Source: Commensalibacter papalotli (ex Servin-Garciduenas et al. 2014)
GTDB lineage: Bacteria > Pseudomonadota > Alphaproteobacteria > Acetobacterales > Acetobacteraceae
Reading direction: 5' to 3'
Assembly (NCBI RefSeq): GCF_000527695.1
Contig: NZ_ATSX01000002.1
Span: forward strand, 62,001-126,000
Length of the DNA stretch: 64,000 bases
Below the pieces are notes generated by a model. That model searched no databases, was not told the DNA's origin, and was given only the letters and a program-made list of their open reading frames with translations. The position numbers were made by a program, and so were the translations under genes. Shown in pieces: positions 1 through 10,470 of this stretch; position 1 is the first letter of the stretch; each line of letters starts with the position of its first letter.

Positions 1-1064
1 TCAGCAATAGGGCGATCTTTGATCGCATGCATACCCAAAATACCTGATTGAGGCATATTAATAATCGGGGTAGACATCAACGACCCATATATTCCACCAT
101 TGGTTATGGAAAAAGTACCTCCTGATAAATCGTCTAACTTTAACTGATTATTTTTAGCTTTTTGCGCAAAACCAATAATATTGCTTTCGATGTCCGCAAA
201 ACTCATTTGATCAGCATCACGTAATACTGGTACAACCAAACCATTAGGGCCACCAACCGCAATTCCCATATTAACAAAATTGCGATAAATCACATCTTCA
301 CCATCAATTTGAGCATTAATAGCTGGATATTCTTGTAAAGCAGAAATTGTTGCTTTTACGAAAAATGACATAAACCCAAGGCGCGCACCTTCGTGTTTTT
401 TATTAAATGCATCTTTATACTGACTACGCAATTTCATAACCGCAGACATGTTCACTTCATTAAAAGTGGTCAGCATCGCTGCTGTCTCTTGGGCATCTTT
501 TAAACGCCGTGCAATTGTACGACGTAAGCGAGTCATTTTTACACGTTCTTCACGAGGATCATCTCGACGTGTAGAAACCGCCGCAACATTTGCAACTGCT
601 GGTTTAGAACCACCACCAGCAACAAAATTAACCACATCATCACGCGTAATACGGCCATCTTTACCTGTACCATGCCCAATCTGAGATGCTGCAATTTGTT
701 TTTCTTCCATCATTTTACGTGCAGCAGGCATAGGTTGATGTGTTTCTGTTATCTGAGCTTCGACCTCTAAGACCTTAGGAGGTTCTACGGACTTTGGTGC
801 TGTTGGTGCAGCCACAGGTTTAGAACCACCCGCCTCAATTGTTGTCAGTATAGCACCAACCTCTACCTCGTCTCCTTCTGAAACCAAATGATTGCCCAAA
901 GCGCCTGCTTGGGGTGCTGCCACTTCAACACTTACCTTATCTGTTTCCAGCTCAACAACTGCTTCATCCATTTCAACATGCTCACCTGGTTGTTTCAACC
1001 ATTTAGCAATTGTCGCTACAGAGATACTTTCTCCAAGTTGTGGTACTTTAATTTCTACTGACAT
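1..1064 (-). CDS. sucB: Dihydrolipoamide succinyltransferase (E2 of 2-oxoglutarate dehydrogenase), C-terminus missing
   Basis: This is the E2 core of the 2-oxoglutarate dehydrogenase complex, which transfers the succinyl group from lipoamide to CoA in the TCA cycle. Translating the minus strand from the ATG at 1064 gives an N-terminal lipoyl domain with the lipoylated lysine in ETDKVSVEV (about residue 43). An Ala/Pro-rich linker, a peripheral subunit-binding domain (GTGKDGRITRDDV) and the start of the acyltransferase domain follow. About 354 codons are visible. The frame stays open to base 1, so the catalytic HxxxDG motif lies outside the window. The gene sits 51 bases downstream of sucA on the same strand, an arrangement typical of a sucAB operon. 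Confidence 0.95.
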   Translation of the reverse strand, partial: MSVEIKVPQLGESISVATIAKWLKQPGEHVEMDEAVVELETDKVSVEVAAPQAGALGNHLVSEGDEVEVGAILTTIEAGGSKPVAAPTAPKSVEPPKVLEVEAQITETHQPMPAARKMMEEKQIAASQIGHGTGKDGRITRDDVVNFVAGGGSKPAVANVAAVSTRRDDPREERVKMTRLRRTIARRLKDAQETAAMLTTFNEVNMSAVMKLRSQYKDAFNKKHEGARLGFMSFFVKATISALQEYPAINAQIDGEDVIYRNFVNMGIAVGGPNGLVVPVLRDADQMSFADIESNIIGFAQKAKNNQLKLDDLSGGTFSITNGGIYGSLMSTPIINMPQSGILGMHAIKDRPIA

Positions 1065-1115
1065 TATTAACTTACTTTCTTATTCTGTCTTGCATAGATT
1101 TTTATCGTAACAAAT

Positions 1116-3998
1116 TTAAGCTTTTTTATGACCTAAGGCCTCATCAATCAGAGTTTCTTGCTCTGTTTTATAAACAGAAGATAATCCTGTTGCAGGACTG
1201 GCAGCAGGCAATCTTCCTGTATATTGTACACAAGGCGATTTATGATTAAGTATTCGTAAAATTTTTTCAATTTTACGATCCACAAAATTCCATGCCCCCA
1301 TATTTTCGGGCTCTTCTTGACACCAAACAATCTCAGCATTCGGATATTGTGACAAAATATCGGATAATTCACGCTCTGGGAAAGGATAAAGCTGCTCTAT
1401 ACGTACCAAAGCTACTTGTTCGAATTGTAGCTCACAGCGCATATCAAGACGACGCATCCATAAATCATAATAAACTTTACCCGAACATAAAACGACCCGT
1501 TTGACTTTGCTCTTATCACTAACCACTGGATCAACCTCGTTAATTACAGGCATAAAACATGTATTATCTGTAAAAGCTGATAAAGGTGATTGTGCCAATT
1601 TATGTCGTAACAAAGATTTAGGAGACATAATTACCAAAGGTTGACGATAATTGCGTTTCATCTGACGGCGTAATGCATGGAAATAATTCGCAGGCGTTGT
1701 GATATTACAAACCTGCATATTATCATCTCCACAAAGTTGTAAAAAACGTTCCAAGCGAGCAGAAGAATGCTCAGCCCCTTGCCCTTCTTGAGAGTGCGGC
1801 AATAACAATACCAGACCAGACATTTGCAACCATTTACTCTCACCTGCACTGATGAATTGATCAATGATGATCTGAGCCCCATTGGCAAAATCACCAAACT
1901 GAGCCTCCCACAGCACTAATGTATTTGGGTTGGTGCAACTATAACCATATTCAAACCCAAGTACGGCAAATTCAGAAAGAAATGAATTATAAATATCCAA
2001 CTTGGCCTGTTCTGGTTGAATATGGTTTAATAAGATATAAGGTTGTTGTGTTATTTGATCAAATAATACGGCATTTCGATGACTGAAAGTGCCCCTTTGG
2101 CAATCCTGACCTGTCATACGCACAGGATGGCCTTCTATCAACAAACTACCGAATGCTAAAGCCTCACCCGTTGCCCAATCAATTCCGCCTTTACTGGCAA
2201 ACATTTGTGCCTTAGCCTCTAATTGACGTATTAATTTAGGGTGACACTCAAACCCTTCTGCATAAGAAGAAAGCGCCTTACCTATTGTTTGTGCAATTTC
2301 CTCAGAAATAGCTGTAGGCGTTTCTTGACGATCTTGGCCGCGCCATTTCATTTCTCGCCATTCTGAAGTAACCCATTGCATTTCATTTACACGGTAATCT
2401 TCAGAAGCTTTATAACTTGATTGCAAATATTCTTGAAATAAATTCCAATTTTTCTCACTCTCTGATGTGACCAAAATCCCTTCACGGGCAAGCTTATCTG
2501 CATAAATTTTGTAAATTGTTTCGCGTTTACGAATAGCTTGATACATTAAAGGTTGTGTAAACGCAGGCTCGTCTGATTCATTATGACCATTCCTACGATA
2601 ACAAACCAAATCAATAATAACATCTGTTGCAAATTGTGCTTGGAAATCCACCGCTAATTGCATCACCTTGACAACTGCCTCTGGATCATCCCCATTCACA
2701 TGAATAATCGGTGCACGCGCTACTTTACCAACATCAGTGCCATAATATCCTGAGAACGCAACATCAGGTTGTGTTGTAAACCCAATTTGGTTATTCGTGA
2801 CAACGTGAATTGTTCCACCCGTTTCATAACCTGGCAATTGGGACATTGCCAAAATCTCATATACGACCCCTTGTCCAGCAAAAGCCGCATCACCATGCAA
2901 AAGAACAGCTAAATGTTTTTGATGATCACGATCTTGCTCTGCTCGAACTTGCCCTTCGACAACCGCACCAACAGCTTCAAGATGAGATGGATTAAAAGCT
3001 AATGAAAGCTCCACCTCTTTTCCTGCCACTTCCACTTTTTTACGATAGCCCAGATGATACTTCACATCCGCTGCACCAGGGATTCCATCTGGTTTATAAG
3101 AACCACCCGAAAACTCATGGAACAAAGCAACAAAAGGCTTACCGATCACATTGGTTAATACATTTAATCGTCCACGATGAGCCATTCCCATAGCAATTGA
3201 TTTTACATCATATTGCGTAACGGCCTGGCGAATTAAGGCATGCAATGCAGGAATCGTTACTTCACCACCATCAAGACCAAAACGCTTTACCCCCACATAT
3301 CTTTTTTGGCAAAACGCCTCAAACCCCACCGCTTCGGTAAGTTGTTGTAAGATTCTTTTCTTATCATCACTAACCAGCGTAACAGAACCGAGTTTCTCTA
3401 TTTTTTGTTTTAACCATTGACGCTGCTCATTATCTTGCAAATACATATATTCCCAAGCAATAGAACGACAATATACTTTCTGTAATCCTGCAATAATTTC
3501 ACGTAACGGATGAATCTCTTTAGATAAAAAAGGAGCCGCATTTTTCCCTATAAAAATAAGACGGTTCATATCTTGAGCAGTAAAACCATATCTTTGAGGA
3601 TCCAGCTCTACAACCAAAGGTCTTTGTTCAAGTTGTAAAGGGTCAAGTTGTGCATATTGATGTCCAAAAACACGATAAGCATTAATCAACTGTATAGCAC
3701 GTATACTATCATATGCGGCTTGAGTGATCTGTCCTTTTATAGATTTCTCGGTTTTAGGAGCATCAGTATTAACCGCTTCATCTCCTTCAATCTCAACTTC
3801 GGTCAAAGGACGTGGAGACCAAGAAGCCCCTCTGGCATCTTTGGTGATAATATGTTGGGCATCATCCATTGCCACAAACAATTCAGAAAATGAAGGATCA
3901 ACACTGTGAGGGTCTTCTACCCACTGTGCATACAAATCCGCAAGATAGGCACTGTTCGATCCGCTGAACACACTTGCAATATGATCTTTCATCGCCAT
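1116..3998 (-). CDS. sucA: 2-oxoglutarate dehydrogenase E1 component
   Basis: This thiamine-diphosphate-dependent E1 subunit decarboxylates 2-oxoglutarate and passes the succinyl group to E2 lipoamide. At 960 residues it has the usual family length. The N-terminal segment has the E2-docking type sequence seen in OdhA (YLADLYAQW). The ThDP-binding half contains HGDAAFAGQG and TNNQIGFTT, and the transketolase-like C-terminal half contains GTFSHRNAV. The gene precedes sucB on the same strand. Together with sdhCDAB it implies an oxidative TCA branch, which some acetic acid bacteria lack. Confidence 0.97.
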   Translation of the reverse strand: MAMKDHIASVFSGSNSAYLADLYAQWVEDPHSVDPSFSELFVAMDDAQHIITKDARGASWSPRPLTEVEIEGDEAVNTDAPKTEKSIKGQITQAAYDSIRAIQLINAYRVFGHQYAQLDPLQLEQRPLVVELDPQRYGFTAQDMNRLIFIGKNAAPFLSKEIHPLREIIAGLQKVYCRSIAWEYMYLQDNEQRQWLKQKIEKLGSVTLVSDDKKRILQQLTEAVGFEAFCQKRYVGVKRFGLDGGEVTIPALHALIRQAVTQYDVKSIAMGMAHRGRLNVLTNVIGKPFVALFHEFSGGSYKPDGIPGAADVKYHLGYRKKVEVAGKEVELSLAFNPSHLEAVGAVVEGQVRAEQDRDHQKHLAVLLHGDAAFAGQGVVYEILAMSQLPGYETGGTIHVVTNNQIGFTTQPDVAFSGYYGTDVGKVARAPIIHVNGDDPEAVVKVMQLAVDFQAQFATDVIIDLVCYRRNGHNESDEPAFTQPLMYQAIRKRETIYKIYADKLAREGILVTSESEKNWNLFQEYLQSSYKASEDYRVNEMQWVTSEWREMKWRGQDRQETPTAISEEIAQTIGKALSSYAEGFECHPKLIRQLEAKAQMFASKGGIDWATGEALAFGSLLIEGHPVRMTGQDCQRGTFSHRNAVLFDQITQQPYILLNHIQPEQAKLDIYNSFLSEFAVLGFEYGYSCTNPNTLVLWEAQFGDFANGAQIIIDQFISAGESKWLQMSGLVLLLPHSQEGQGAEHSSARLERFLQLCGDDNMQVCNITTPANYFHALRRQMKRNYRQPLVIMSPKSLLRHKLAQSPLSAFTDNTCFMPVINEVDPVVSDKSKVKRVVLCSGKVYYDLWMRRLDMRCELQFEQVALVRIEQLYPFPERELSDILSQYPNAEIVWCQEEPENMGAWNFVDRKIEKILRILNHKSPCVQYTGRLPAASPATGLSSVYKTEQETLIDEALGHKKA

Positions 3999-4070
3999 CT
4001 TTTTTCTTCCTTACTTTAAGCTTTTAGCAACCGCTTATATACCTCATTATAATGAACAAGGTAATAATAG

Positions 4071-5189
4071 TTAGCGGCCCCGCATTGTAATTCCCCAGTT
4101 TTGCCCCTGCATTTCATTCAAGCGGGAAATTGTACGCTCAAAAAAAGCTCTGCGATCTTCTTTACGATAAATCTCTTCTAAGTCAGCTTCTGCAGAAACA
4201 TATAATTTAACATTTTGCTCATATAACACGTCAATTAACATCGTAAAACGCTCTATAACGTTCATATTTTCAGGATTGAACTGTGGAATATCATCTAAAA
4301 TAATTGTTTTAAAGCGTTGAGCAAGAACCAAATAATCCCCAACACCCAAGGCAACATCACATAAATCTTGGAATGAAAACCGTGCCACAACCCCGCAGGC
4401 ACAAGGAACATGAAGTGCTCTACCCATAACCATTAAGGTTTCTTCTTTGACGGGCCGACCATGAGTTTCATTTAAAAACACATGATCTAAACGTTCTTTA
4501 TTTTCTTGATTACAAGGCACCAACCAACGCTTTTCATCCTCGGGACGACCCAGACGGTAATCTTGGGCTGCATTCAGTTCTATCTGAGTCATTTGTTGAG
4601 ATAACACTTTTATAAAGGGTTTAAACGCATCAGACCCAGGCCTATTTTGAAAAAGCCCCTCTATTTTTACATTAGAGGTCGCAACAACCACAACACCTAG
4701 TGCAAAAAGTTGCTCAAATAAACGCCCTAATAAAACCGCATCCGCAATATCATTAATTTGAAACTCATCAAAACAAAGTAACCATGCTTTTTGCGCCAAC
4801 TCTTTGGCTAAATCAGGAATTGGATCGCCCCCTTTTCCCGATTGTTGTTTTAACGTATGAAATCTTTTGTAAGTATCTTGCATAAAGATATGAAAATGAG
4901 TTCTAAGTTTATGCTGAACTGGAACCTGCTCATAAAAAAGATCCATCAACATAGACTTACCCCGCCCAACAGAACCTACCAAATAAATCCCTTTTGGAGG
5001 GGGAAGAGGCTTTTGCCATAGACTTTTAAAAGAGCCAAACATACCTCCACTAGAATGCACTGATGGTTGATACGTGGATAATGATTTACATAACTGATCC
5101 AATAACATAACAACATTTTGTTGCGCATTATCTTGTTTTAAAATTCCTGCCTTTACTCTTGCCTGATAAACATTGCTTGGCAAATTCAT
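4071..5189 (-). CDS. zapE: Cell division protein ZapE (AFG1-family ATPase)
   Basis: This is a P-loop ATPase of the AFG1/ZapE family, known in E. coli as an FtsZ-associated division protein and in mitochondria as Lace1/Afg1. At 372 residues it matches the family. The Walker A motif GSVGRGKS lies at residues 72-79, and a Walker B region reads LLCFDEFQIND. In alphaproteobacteria the gene is commonly found near the sucAB/mdh region, as here. The stop codon lies 72 bases before the sucA start, so the two may be co-transcribed. Confidence 0.92.
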   Translation of the reverse strand: MNLPSNVYQARVKAGILKQDNAQQNVVMLLDQLCKSLSTYQPSVHSSGGMFGSFKSLWQKPLPPPKGIYLVGSVGRGKSMLMDLFYEQVPVQHKLRTHFHIFMQDTYKRFHTLKQQSGKGGDPIPDLAKELAQKAWLLCFDEFQINDIADAVLLGRLFEQLFALGVVVVATSNVKIEGLFQNRPGSDAFKPFIKVLSQQMTQIELNAAQDYRLGRPEDEKRWLVPCNQENKERLDHVFLNETHGRPVKEETLMVMGRALHVPCACGVVARFSFQDLCDVALGVGDYLVLAQRFKTIILDDIPQFNPENMNVIERFTMLIDVLYEQNVKLYVSAEADLEEIYRKEDRRAFFERTISRLNEMQGQNWGITMRGR

Positions 5190-5405
5190 ACGCTACTCTT
5201 TATATTCTTAGGTCAAAACTCGTTAAACTTTGTCTTTTCCTTTTTAAAGGGAACTATAAAAATTCATAGTTTTTTTTGCATATCTCCTACAATCGTGATC
5301 TATTTTTATGATTTTGGTTTTCTTCGTTTACATCCAAAAATAAACAGGTAAAGTATTAAATTCCGTTTTAAAATTTAAGAACCTAAATCTAAGGATAAAA
5401 GAACT

Positions 5406-6428
5406 ATGGGTTATCGCGTAGCCGTTATGGGCGCCACAGGAGCTGTTGGCAGAGAAATTTTAAAAATTCTTGCTGAACGGGACTTTCCAATTGATGATAT
5501 TGCAGCGCTTGCCTCTCCTCGTTCTACTGGCAAAGAAATTTCTTTTGGCGATAAAAAAGTTCTTAAGATTCAAAATCTTGAAACCTTTGACTTTAAGGGA
5601 TGGGATTTCGTATTAGCTTCTGCTGGAGCCTCTGTTTCAGCCATTTATGCACCCAAAGCTGCTGAAGCTGGATGTATTGTCGTTGATAACACCTCTTATT
5701 TCCGTATGGAACCCGATGTTCCTTTGGTGGTTCCAGAGGTCAATCCAGAAGCTTTAAAAAAAGCAAAACGGAATATTATTGCGAATCCCAACTGCTCTAC
5801 CATTCAAATGGTAGTGGCATTAAAACCTTTACATGAGCTTTTTAAAATCAAAAGAGTCGTGGTCTCTACTTATCAAGCAACAGGTGGTGCAGGTAAAAAA
5901 GGGATGGATGAGCTCTTTAATCAAACCAAAGCTTCTTTAATTGGAGAAAGCATTACACGCGGTAATTTTACCAAACAAATCGCATTTAACTGTATTCCTC
6001 ATATTGATAAATTTATGGATGATGGGTTTACCAAAGAAGAATGGAAAATGACAGTTGAGACCAGAAAAATTCTGGATCCAGATATTGCTGTTGTTGCAAC
6101 CTGTGTTCGTGTTCCCGTTTTCATTGGTCATGGTGAAGCAATCACCATTGAGTGTGAGCGCCCTGTTGATCTTGAAAAAGCGCGCAAAGCACTGCGTAAT
6201 GCTGATGGTGTAATTTTGTACGATGAACGCCAAGATGAAGGCTATGTTACCCAAATCGAAGCTGCTGGTGAAGACGCATCTTATGTTTCCAGATTACGCG
6301 TTGATCCAACCGTTCCTAATGGTTTAGCTTTTTGGTGCGTATCCGATAACCTTCGTAAAGGGGCTGCGTTAAATACTGTGCAAATTGCAGAATCAATGGT
6401 TGAACAGAATTTAGTTTCAAAAAAATAA
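5406..6428 (+). CDS. asd: Aspartate-semialdehyde dehydrogenase
   Basis: Asd reduces 4-aspartyl phosphate to aspartate semialdehyde with NADPH, the branch point to lysine/diaminopimelate, threonine and methionine. The N-terminal Rossmann motif reads GATGAVGREIL. The catalytic cysteine is C130 in the ANPNCSTIQ motif, and the length of 340 residues is normal. An AAGGATAAAAG ribosome-binding stretch lies just before the ATG. The gene is monocistronic: it diverges from zapE and is closed by a strong hairpin terminator 28 bases downstream. Confidence 0.96.
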   Translation: MGYRVAVMGATGAVGREILKILAERDFPIDDIAALASPRSTGKEISFGDKKVLKIQNLETFDFKGWDFVLASAGASVSAIYAPKAAEAGCIVVDNTSYFRMEPDVPLVVPEVNPEALKKAKRNIIANPNCSTIQMVVALKPLHELFKIKRVVVSTYQATGGAGKKGMDELFNQTKASLIGESITRGNFTKQIAFNCIPHIDKFMDDGFTKEEWKMTVETRKILDPDIAVVATCVRVPVFIGHGEAITIECERPVDLEKARKALRNADGVILYDERQDEGYVTQIEAAGEDASYVSRLRVDPTVPNGLAFWCVSDNLRKGAALNTVQIAESMVEQNLVSKK

Positions 6429-6456
6429 TTACTCCTCAGAAGTTTATAGATTAATT

Positions 6457-6483
6457 AAAGGCGAGTTTATTCTCGCCTTTTTT
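6457..6483 (+). terminator. Rho-independent terminator of asd
   Basis: A perfect 9-bp stem has arms AAAGGCGAG (6457-6465) and CTCGCCTTT (6472-6480) around a 6-base TTTATT loop. A T-tract of six follows when the end of the stem is included. It starts 28 bases after the asd stop codon. Confidence 0.88.
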
Positions 6484-6492
6484 ACTGTCTAA

Positions 6493-6720
6493 TTAGTCTG
6501 AAAACCATCTATAGCTAGCATATATTTTTATAATTATATAAAAATTATTTTGTGCTGGAATATGAGTCACTGAACTATTTATATTATATATTACATTGTT
6601 TGTTGGTTCACGTTTTAAAAATAACTGCTCAATTACCTGCAATGCTTCCTCATCAGATTATTGAACAATAACAGTCACATCATCAAATAAATTAGATAAA
6701 ACTCAAATAATATCTTTCAT
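6493..6720 (-). pseudogene. Decayed small gene with two in-frame stops
   Basis: Read on the minus strand from the ATG at 6720, one frame runs 76 codons to a TAA at 6493-6495. It is interrupted only at codon 6 (TGA) and codon 21 (TAA). The segment after the second stop is codon-like and acidic (SDEEALQVIEQLFLKREP). The first part also looks protein-like (VLSNLFDDVTVIVQ). I do not recognise the family. It lies in the otherwise gene-free stretch between asd and sdhC. It could be chance in AT-rich DNA, but a 55-codon stop-free run flanked by a plausible start makes a recently inactivated gene the better reading. Confidence 0.4.
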
Positions 6721-6770
6721 GCAAGAAATTATCATTTTTTTGATCAAAAAAACCTGTTTCTCCTAATTAA

Positions 6771-6802
6771 TTGACTAGACCGATTTAATTACGCGGTATA
6801 CT
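6771..6802 (+). promoter_or_regulatory. Candidate promoter of the sdhCDAB operon
   Basis: TTGACT (6771-6776) and TATACT (6797-6802) resemble -35 and -10 boxes about 60 bases before the sdhC start. The 20-base spacer is longer than the usual 16-18, so only the -10 box is reasonably convincing. Confidence 0.3.
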
Positions 6803-6861
6803 TTGGCATCAAAATAGTTTTTCTCGGCACCATGTCGAAAATGATACATTAGGAATTAATT

Positions 6862-7314
6862 ATGTCGGATATACGCGAAACTTTTTATGTTGGCCATACC
6901 AGCGACGGCTCTCTTAAAAAACGACCTATGTCACCACATTTGCAAGTTTACAAACCAATCCCGTCAATGACACTGTCTATTTTAAATCGTGTCACAGGGG
7001 CTGCCTTATCTTTTGGATCAGCCATTATGGTTGCATGGCTGGCTTCTGCTGCTAAGGGGCCTAAATCCTTTAAAAAAGTTCAAAAACTAACAGGCAGTTT
7101 TCCTGGGCAACTGGTTCTTTTTGGTTTTTCTGTTTCATTCTTTTTGCACTTTATCCGAGGCATCCGTCATCTAGTTTGGGATAGCACTGCTAAACGTTTG
7201 GAAAAAGAAGAAATTAACAAAGACAGTAAAATAGATATTATCAGCATTACTGCGTTAACCCTTGGGTTATGGACCATTATTATAGGCAAGCGTTTACGTA
7301 AAAAGAAAAAGTAA
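6862..7314 (+). CDS. sdhC: Succinate dehydrogenase cytochrome b556 subunit
   Basis: SdhC is one of two membrane anchors that bind heme b and ubiquinone in complex II. The 150-residue product has the signature RPMSPHLQVY near the N-terminus, followed by SILNRVTGAALS. Three hydrophobic helices include the FLHFIRGIRHLVWD segment, which carries the heme-ligand histidine. An AGGAAT ribosome-binding site precedes the ATG. It is the first gene of a four-gene sdhCDAB operon. Confidence 0.94.
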   Translation: MSDIRETFYVGHTSDGSLKKRPMSPHLQVYKPIPSMTLSILNRVTGAALSFGSAIMVAWLASAAKGPKSFKKVQKLTGSFPGQLVLFGFSVSFFLHFIRGIRHLVWDSTAKRLEKEEINKDSKIDIISITALTLGLWTIIIGKRLRKKKK

Positions 7315-7391
7315 TAAATTCTTTAATTATATTATCACTCAACATCCATAATTCTTTAATTTATTACTTATTTTCTTAGGAGAAAATATTA

Positions 7392-7802
7392 GTGACTAAT
7401 TCTTTCGATCACCCAAAAATTTTACGCTCGAACTTAGGTCGTATGCGCCAACTAGGTGCCAGCCACCATATTGTTGAGCATTGGAAAGCAGAACGCCTTA
7501 CCGCTATTGGCAGTGCACCTTTGTCCATTTGGTTTGTCATTCAAATGTTAAGACTAGCTGATGCAGACCATAAAACTGTTGTGCAATGGGCTGGTAAACC
7601 TGTTAATACTGTTCTTTTGCTTTCTTTGATGATCTTAACCTTTCATCATATGCAAATGGGTTTACAAGTCATCACCAGCGACTATTCTCGTGGTAAAAAC
7701 AAAACTATCCTTGACTTAATTATCAAAGGCGGAACTTTCTTTTTGGGGTTATTATCCGTTATTTCCATTCTAAAGCTTGCTTTGGCCCCTGCAAAAAAAT
7801 AA
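7392..7802 (+). CDS. sdhD: Succinate dehydrogenase hydrophobic membrane anchor
   Basis: This is the second membrane subunit of complex II, at 136 residues. It has the family pattern: an N-terminal LGRMRQLGASHHIVEHW segment followed by three transmembrane helices, with FHHMQMGLQVITSDY in the second. Translation appears to start at GTG (7392), preceded by TAGGAG. No ATG lies nearby in frame. It lies between sdhC and sdhA with short gaps of 77 and 34 bases. Confidence 0.93.
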   Translation: MTNSFDHPKILRSNLGRMRQLGASHHIVEHWKAERLTAIGSAPLSIWFVIQMLRLADADHKTVVQWAGKPVNTVLLLSLMILTFHHMQMGLQVITSDYSRGKNKTILDLIIKGGTFFLGLLSVISILKLALAPAKK

Positions 7803-7836
7803 TCAAAAAAATAAAAGAAACAGGATATATTAAATA

Positions 7837-9648
7837 ATGAATACCATAACCTTACCTTCACAACGCAGTTATCGCATTGTTGATCATGCATATGACGTTA
7901 TTGTTGTTGGCGCTGGTGGCTCTGGACTTCGTGCTACACTAGGAATGGGTGCTGCTGGGCTGAAAACTGCTTGTATTACCAAAGTTTTCCCGACACGCAG
8001 CCATACAACTGCTGCCCAAGGGGGAATTGCTGCATCTTTGGGAAATATGGCAGAGGATCATTGGCAATGGCATATGTATGATACCATCAAAGGATCAGAC
8101 TGGCTGGGCGACCAAGACGCTATTGAATATTTGTGCCGCGAGGCGGTTCCTGCTGTTTATGAACTTGAACATATGGGAGTTCCTTTTACCCGCACCGAAG
8201 ACGGAAGAATTTATCAACGTCCTTTTGGTGGGCATATGCGCGATTTCGGTAAAGAGCCTGTGCAACGTGCTTGTGCTGCCGCAGATAGAACAGGGCATGC
8301 AATTTTACACACTTTATACCAACAAAGCTTAAAACACGATGTTGAATTCTTTATTGAGTATTTTGCCATTGATTTAATTATGGATGACAAAGGGGCTTGT
8401 AAAGGCGTTATGGCTTGGTGCCTTGATGATGGCACTATGCACCGTTTCCGTGCTAATCTCGTTGTGCTTGCCACAGGTGGTTATGGACGTGCTTTTCAAT
8501 CTTGTACTTCTGCGCATACTTGTACTGGTGACGGTAATGCAATGGCAATGCGCGCTGGCATTCCAACTCAAGATATGGAATTCGTACAATTCCATCCAAC
8601 AGGTATTTTCCCAGCAGGTTGTCTATTAACCGAAGGTTGTCGTGGTGAAGGTGGATATCTGACCAACTCTGAAGGTGAACGTTTCATGGAACGCTATGCT
8701 CCCCACGCCAAAGATCTTGCCTCTCGTGACGTTGTATCTCGAGCTATGATCGTTGAAATTAACGAAGGGCGCGGTTGTGGTCCAAATAAAGACCATATTA
8801 TGTTACATTTGGAACATCTTGGTGCTGATATTTTACATGAACGCCTACCTAGTATCGTTGAAACATCAAAAGTTTTTGCTGGAATTGATGTAACCAAAGA
8901 TCCTGTGCCTGTATTACCAACCGTACATTATAATATGGGCGGAATTCCAACCAATATCCATGCCGAAGTTATCCGCCCAACCAAAGAGAATCCTGATGCA
9001 ACAGTTCCAGGCCTAATGGCCGTTGGTGAAGCTGCCTGCGTTTCGGTTCATGGTGCAAACCGTCTTGGGACAAACTCTTTGCTTGATTTGATCGTATTCG
9101 GTCGTGCTGCTGCATTACGTGCTAAAGAAATCGTAAAACCAAATAGCCATATTGCTCCATTACCCGAAAAAGCTGGTGAAGACGCAATCGCACGTTTAGA
9201 TGCGCTTCGATATGCCAAAGGCAATACCAGAGTGGCACAAATGCGCGATTCATTACAACGCACTATGCAACGCCATGCAGCTGTTTTCCGTAATAATGAA
9301 AACCTCAAAGGCGGTGTTGAGAAAATCGAAAAACTTTGGCCTGAGCTTGCTGATATTTCTGTTGCAGATGAATCATTAATTTGGAATACAGATTTAATGG
9401 AGGCGCTTGAATTCGAAAACCTTCTAGCCAATGCAACCGTAACCATGGTCAGTGCTGAAGCTCGCAAAGAAAGCCGTGGTGCGCACGCTCATGATGATTA
9501 TGAAGAGCGTGATGACAAAGATTGGTTAAAACACACTGTTTCTTTCCTTAATAACAAGGGTGAAGTTTCCTTAAGCTATCGTCCTGTTCATATGAACACA
9601 CTGACGGATGAGGTTCAAACCTTTCCACCAAAAAAACGGGTATACTAG
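7837..9648 (+). CDS. sdhA: Succinate dehydrogenase flavoprotein subunit
   Basis: SdhA oxidises succinate to fumarate using covalently bound FAD. The 603-residue product has an N-terminal dinucleotide-binding motif ([15 protein letters not shown]). The flavinylation histidine lies in [10 protein letters not shown]. Substrate-site motifs include HPTGIFPAG and RGEGGYLTN, and the C-terminal helical domain is present. It is the third gene of the sdh operon, with sdhB 21 bases downstream. Confidence 0.97.
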   Translation: MNTITLPSQRSYRIVDHAYDVIVVGAGGSGLRATLGMGAAGLKTACITKVFPTRSHTTAAQGGIAASLGNMAEDHWQWHMYDTIKGSDWLGDQDAIEYLCREAVPAVYELEHMGVPFTRTEDGRIYQRPFGGHMRDFGKEPVQRACAAADRTGHAILHTLYQQSLKHDVEFFIEYFAIDLIMDDKGACKGVMAWCLDDGTMHRFRANLVVLATGGYGRAFQSCTSAHTCTGDGNAMAMRAGIPTQDMEFVQFHPTGIFPAGCLLTEGCRGEGGYLTNSEGERFMERYAPHAKDLASRDVVSRAMIVEINEGRGCGPNKDHIMLHLEHLGADILHERLPSIVETSKVFAGIDVTKDPVPVLPTVHYNMGGIPTNIHAEVIRPTKENPDATVPGLMAVGEAACVSVHGANRLGTNSLLDLIVFGRAAALRAKEIVKPNSHIAPLPEKAGEDAIARLDALRYAKGNTRVAQMRDSLQRTMQRHAAVFRNNENLKGGVEKIEKLWPELADISVADESLIWNTDLMEALEFENLLANATVTMVSAEARKESRGAHAHDDYEERDDKDWLKHTVSFLNNKGEVSLSYRPVHMNTLTDEVQTFPPKKRVY

Positions 9649-9669
9649 GAAAAGAAAGGTTATAAAATT

Positions 9670-10452
9670 ATGGTTGAATTAAGATTACCTCAAAATAGTC
9701 GTATTGGTGTTGGTAAAACTTTCCATGCGGCGCCTGATGCAAAAAACGTTAAACGGTTTAAAATCTATCGTTGGAGTCCTGACGATGATCGTAATCCTGT
9801 TACAGATACTTATGAAGTTGATTTAGATAAAATTGGTCCTATGGTATTGGATGCACTGATTTATATCAAAAATGAAATTGATCCCACTCTATCCTTCCGC
9901 CGTTCTTGTCGCGAAGGGGTTTGTGGTTCATGTGCAATGAATATTGACGGGCATAACACGCTGGCATGTTTGAAATATATCAAAGATATTAACTCTGACG
10001 TGCCAATTTATCCTTTGCCTCATATGCCTGTAGTCAAAGATCTTATCCCGGATCTTAGTGGCCCCTATGCGCAATTACGCGAAATCGATCCTTGGTTAAA
10101 AGCAGATACGCCTCCTCCACCTGATAAAGAGCGTTTGCAAAGTGAAGATGAACGCAAAAAGCTTGATGGTCTTTATGAATGCGTTTTATGTTTTTGTTGT
10201 TCAACATCCTGCCCATCTTATTGGTGGAATGGTGACAAGTATTTAGGCCCAGCAGTTTTATTGGCTGCCATGCGTTGGGTTTCAGATAGCCGTGATGAAT
10301 ACGCTGGAGAGCGTCTAAGTGAGTTAGAAGATTCTATGCGTTTATATGCTTGTCGTACAATTATGAACTGTACGCAAACCTGTCCAAAAGGATTAAACCC
10401 TGCAAAAGCAATTGCTGAGTTAAAGCATTTACAGGTTGAACGTAAGATGTAA
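9670..10452 (+). CDS. sdhB: Succinate dehydrogenase iron-sulfur subunit
   Basis: SdhB carries electrons from FAD to quinone through 2Fe-2S, 4Fe-4S and 3Fe-4S centres. The 260-residue product shows the plant-type ferredoxin motif [16 protein letters not shown]. Two bacterial-ferredoxin cysteine groups follow, [16 protein letters not shown] and [17 protein letters not shown]. An AAAGGT ribosome-binding site precedes the ATG. It completes the sdhCDAB set. Confidence 0.97.
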   Translation: MVELRLPQNSRIGVGKTFHAAPDAKNVKRFKIYRWSPDDDRNPVTDTYEVDLDKIGPMVLDALIYIKNEIDPTLSFRRSCREGVCGSCAMNIDGHNTLACLKYIKDINSDVPIYPLPHMPVVKDLIPDLSGPYAQLREIDPWLKADTPPPPDKERLQSEDERKKLDGLYECVLCFCCSTSCPSYWWNGDKYLGPAVLLAAMRWVSDSRDEYAGERLSELEDSMRLYACRTIMNCTQTCPKGLNPAKAIAELKHLQVERKM

Positions 10453-10470
10453 ATCCTATAAGGATGGATC

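Noticed and set aside
5252-5277. AACTAT/ATAGTT hairpin followed by T-run upstream of asd
   Set aside because: It looks like a weak plus-strand terminator, but no plus-strand gene lies upstream and the stem is AT-only. No lysine-riboswitch-like structure is recognisable around it.
9048-9467. 139-codon open frame antisense to sdhA
   Set aside because: It lies fully inside the conserved sdhA coding sequence on the other strand and shows no family motif. It is a shadow frame.
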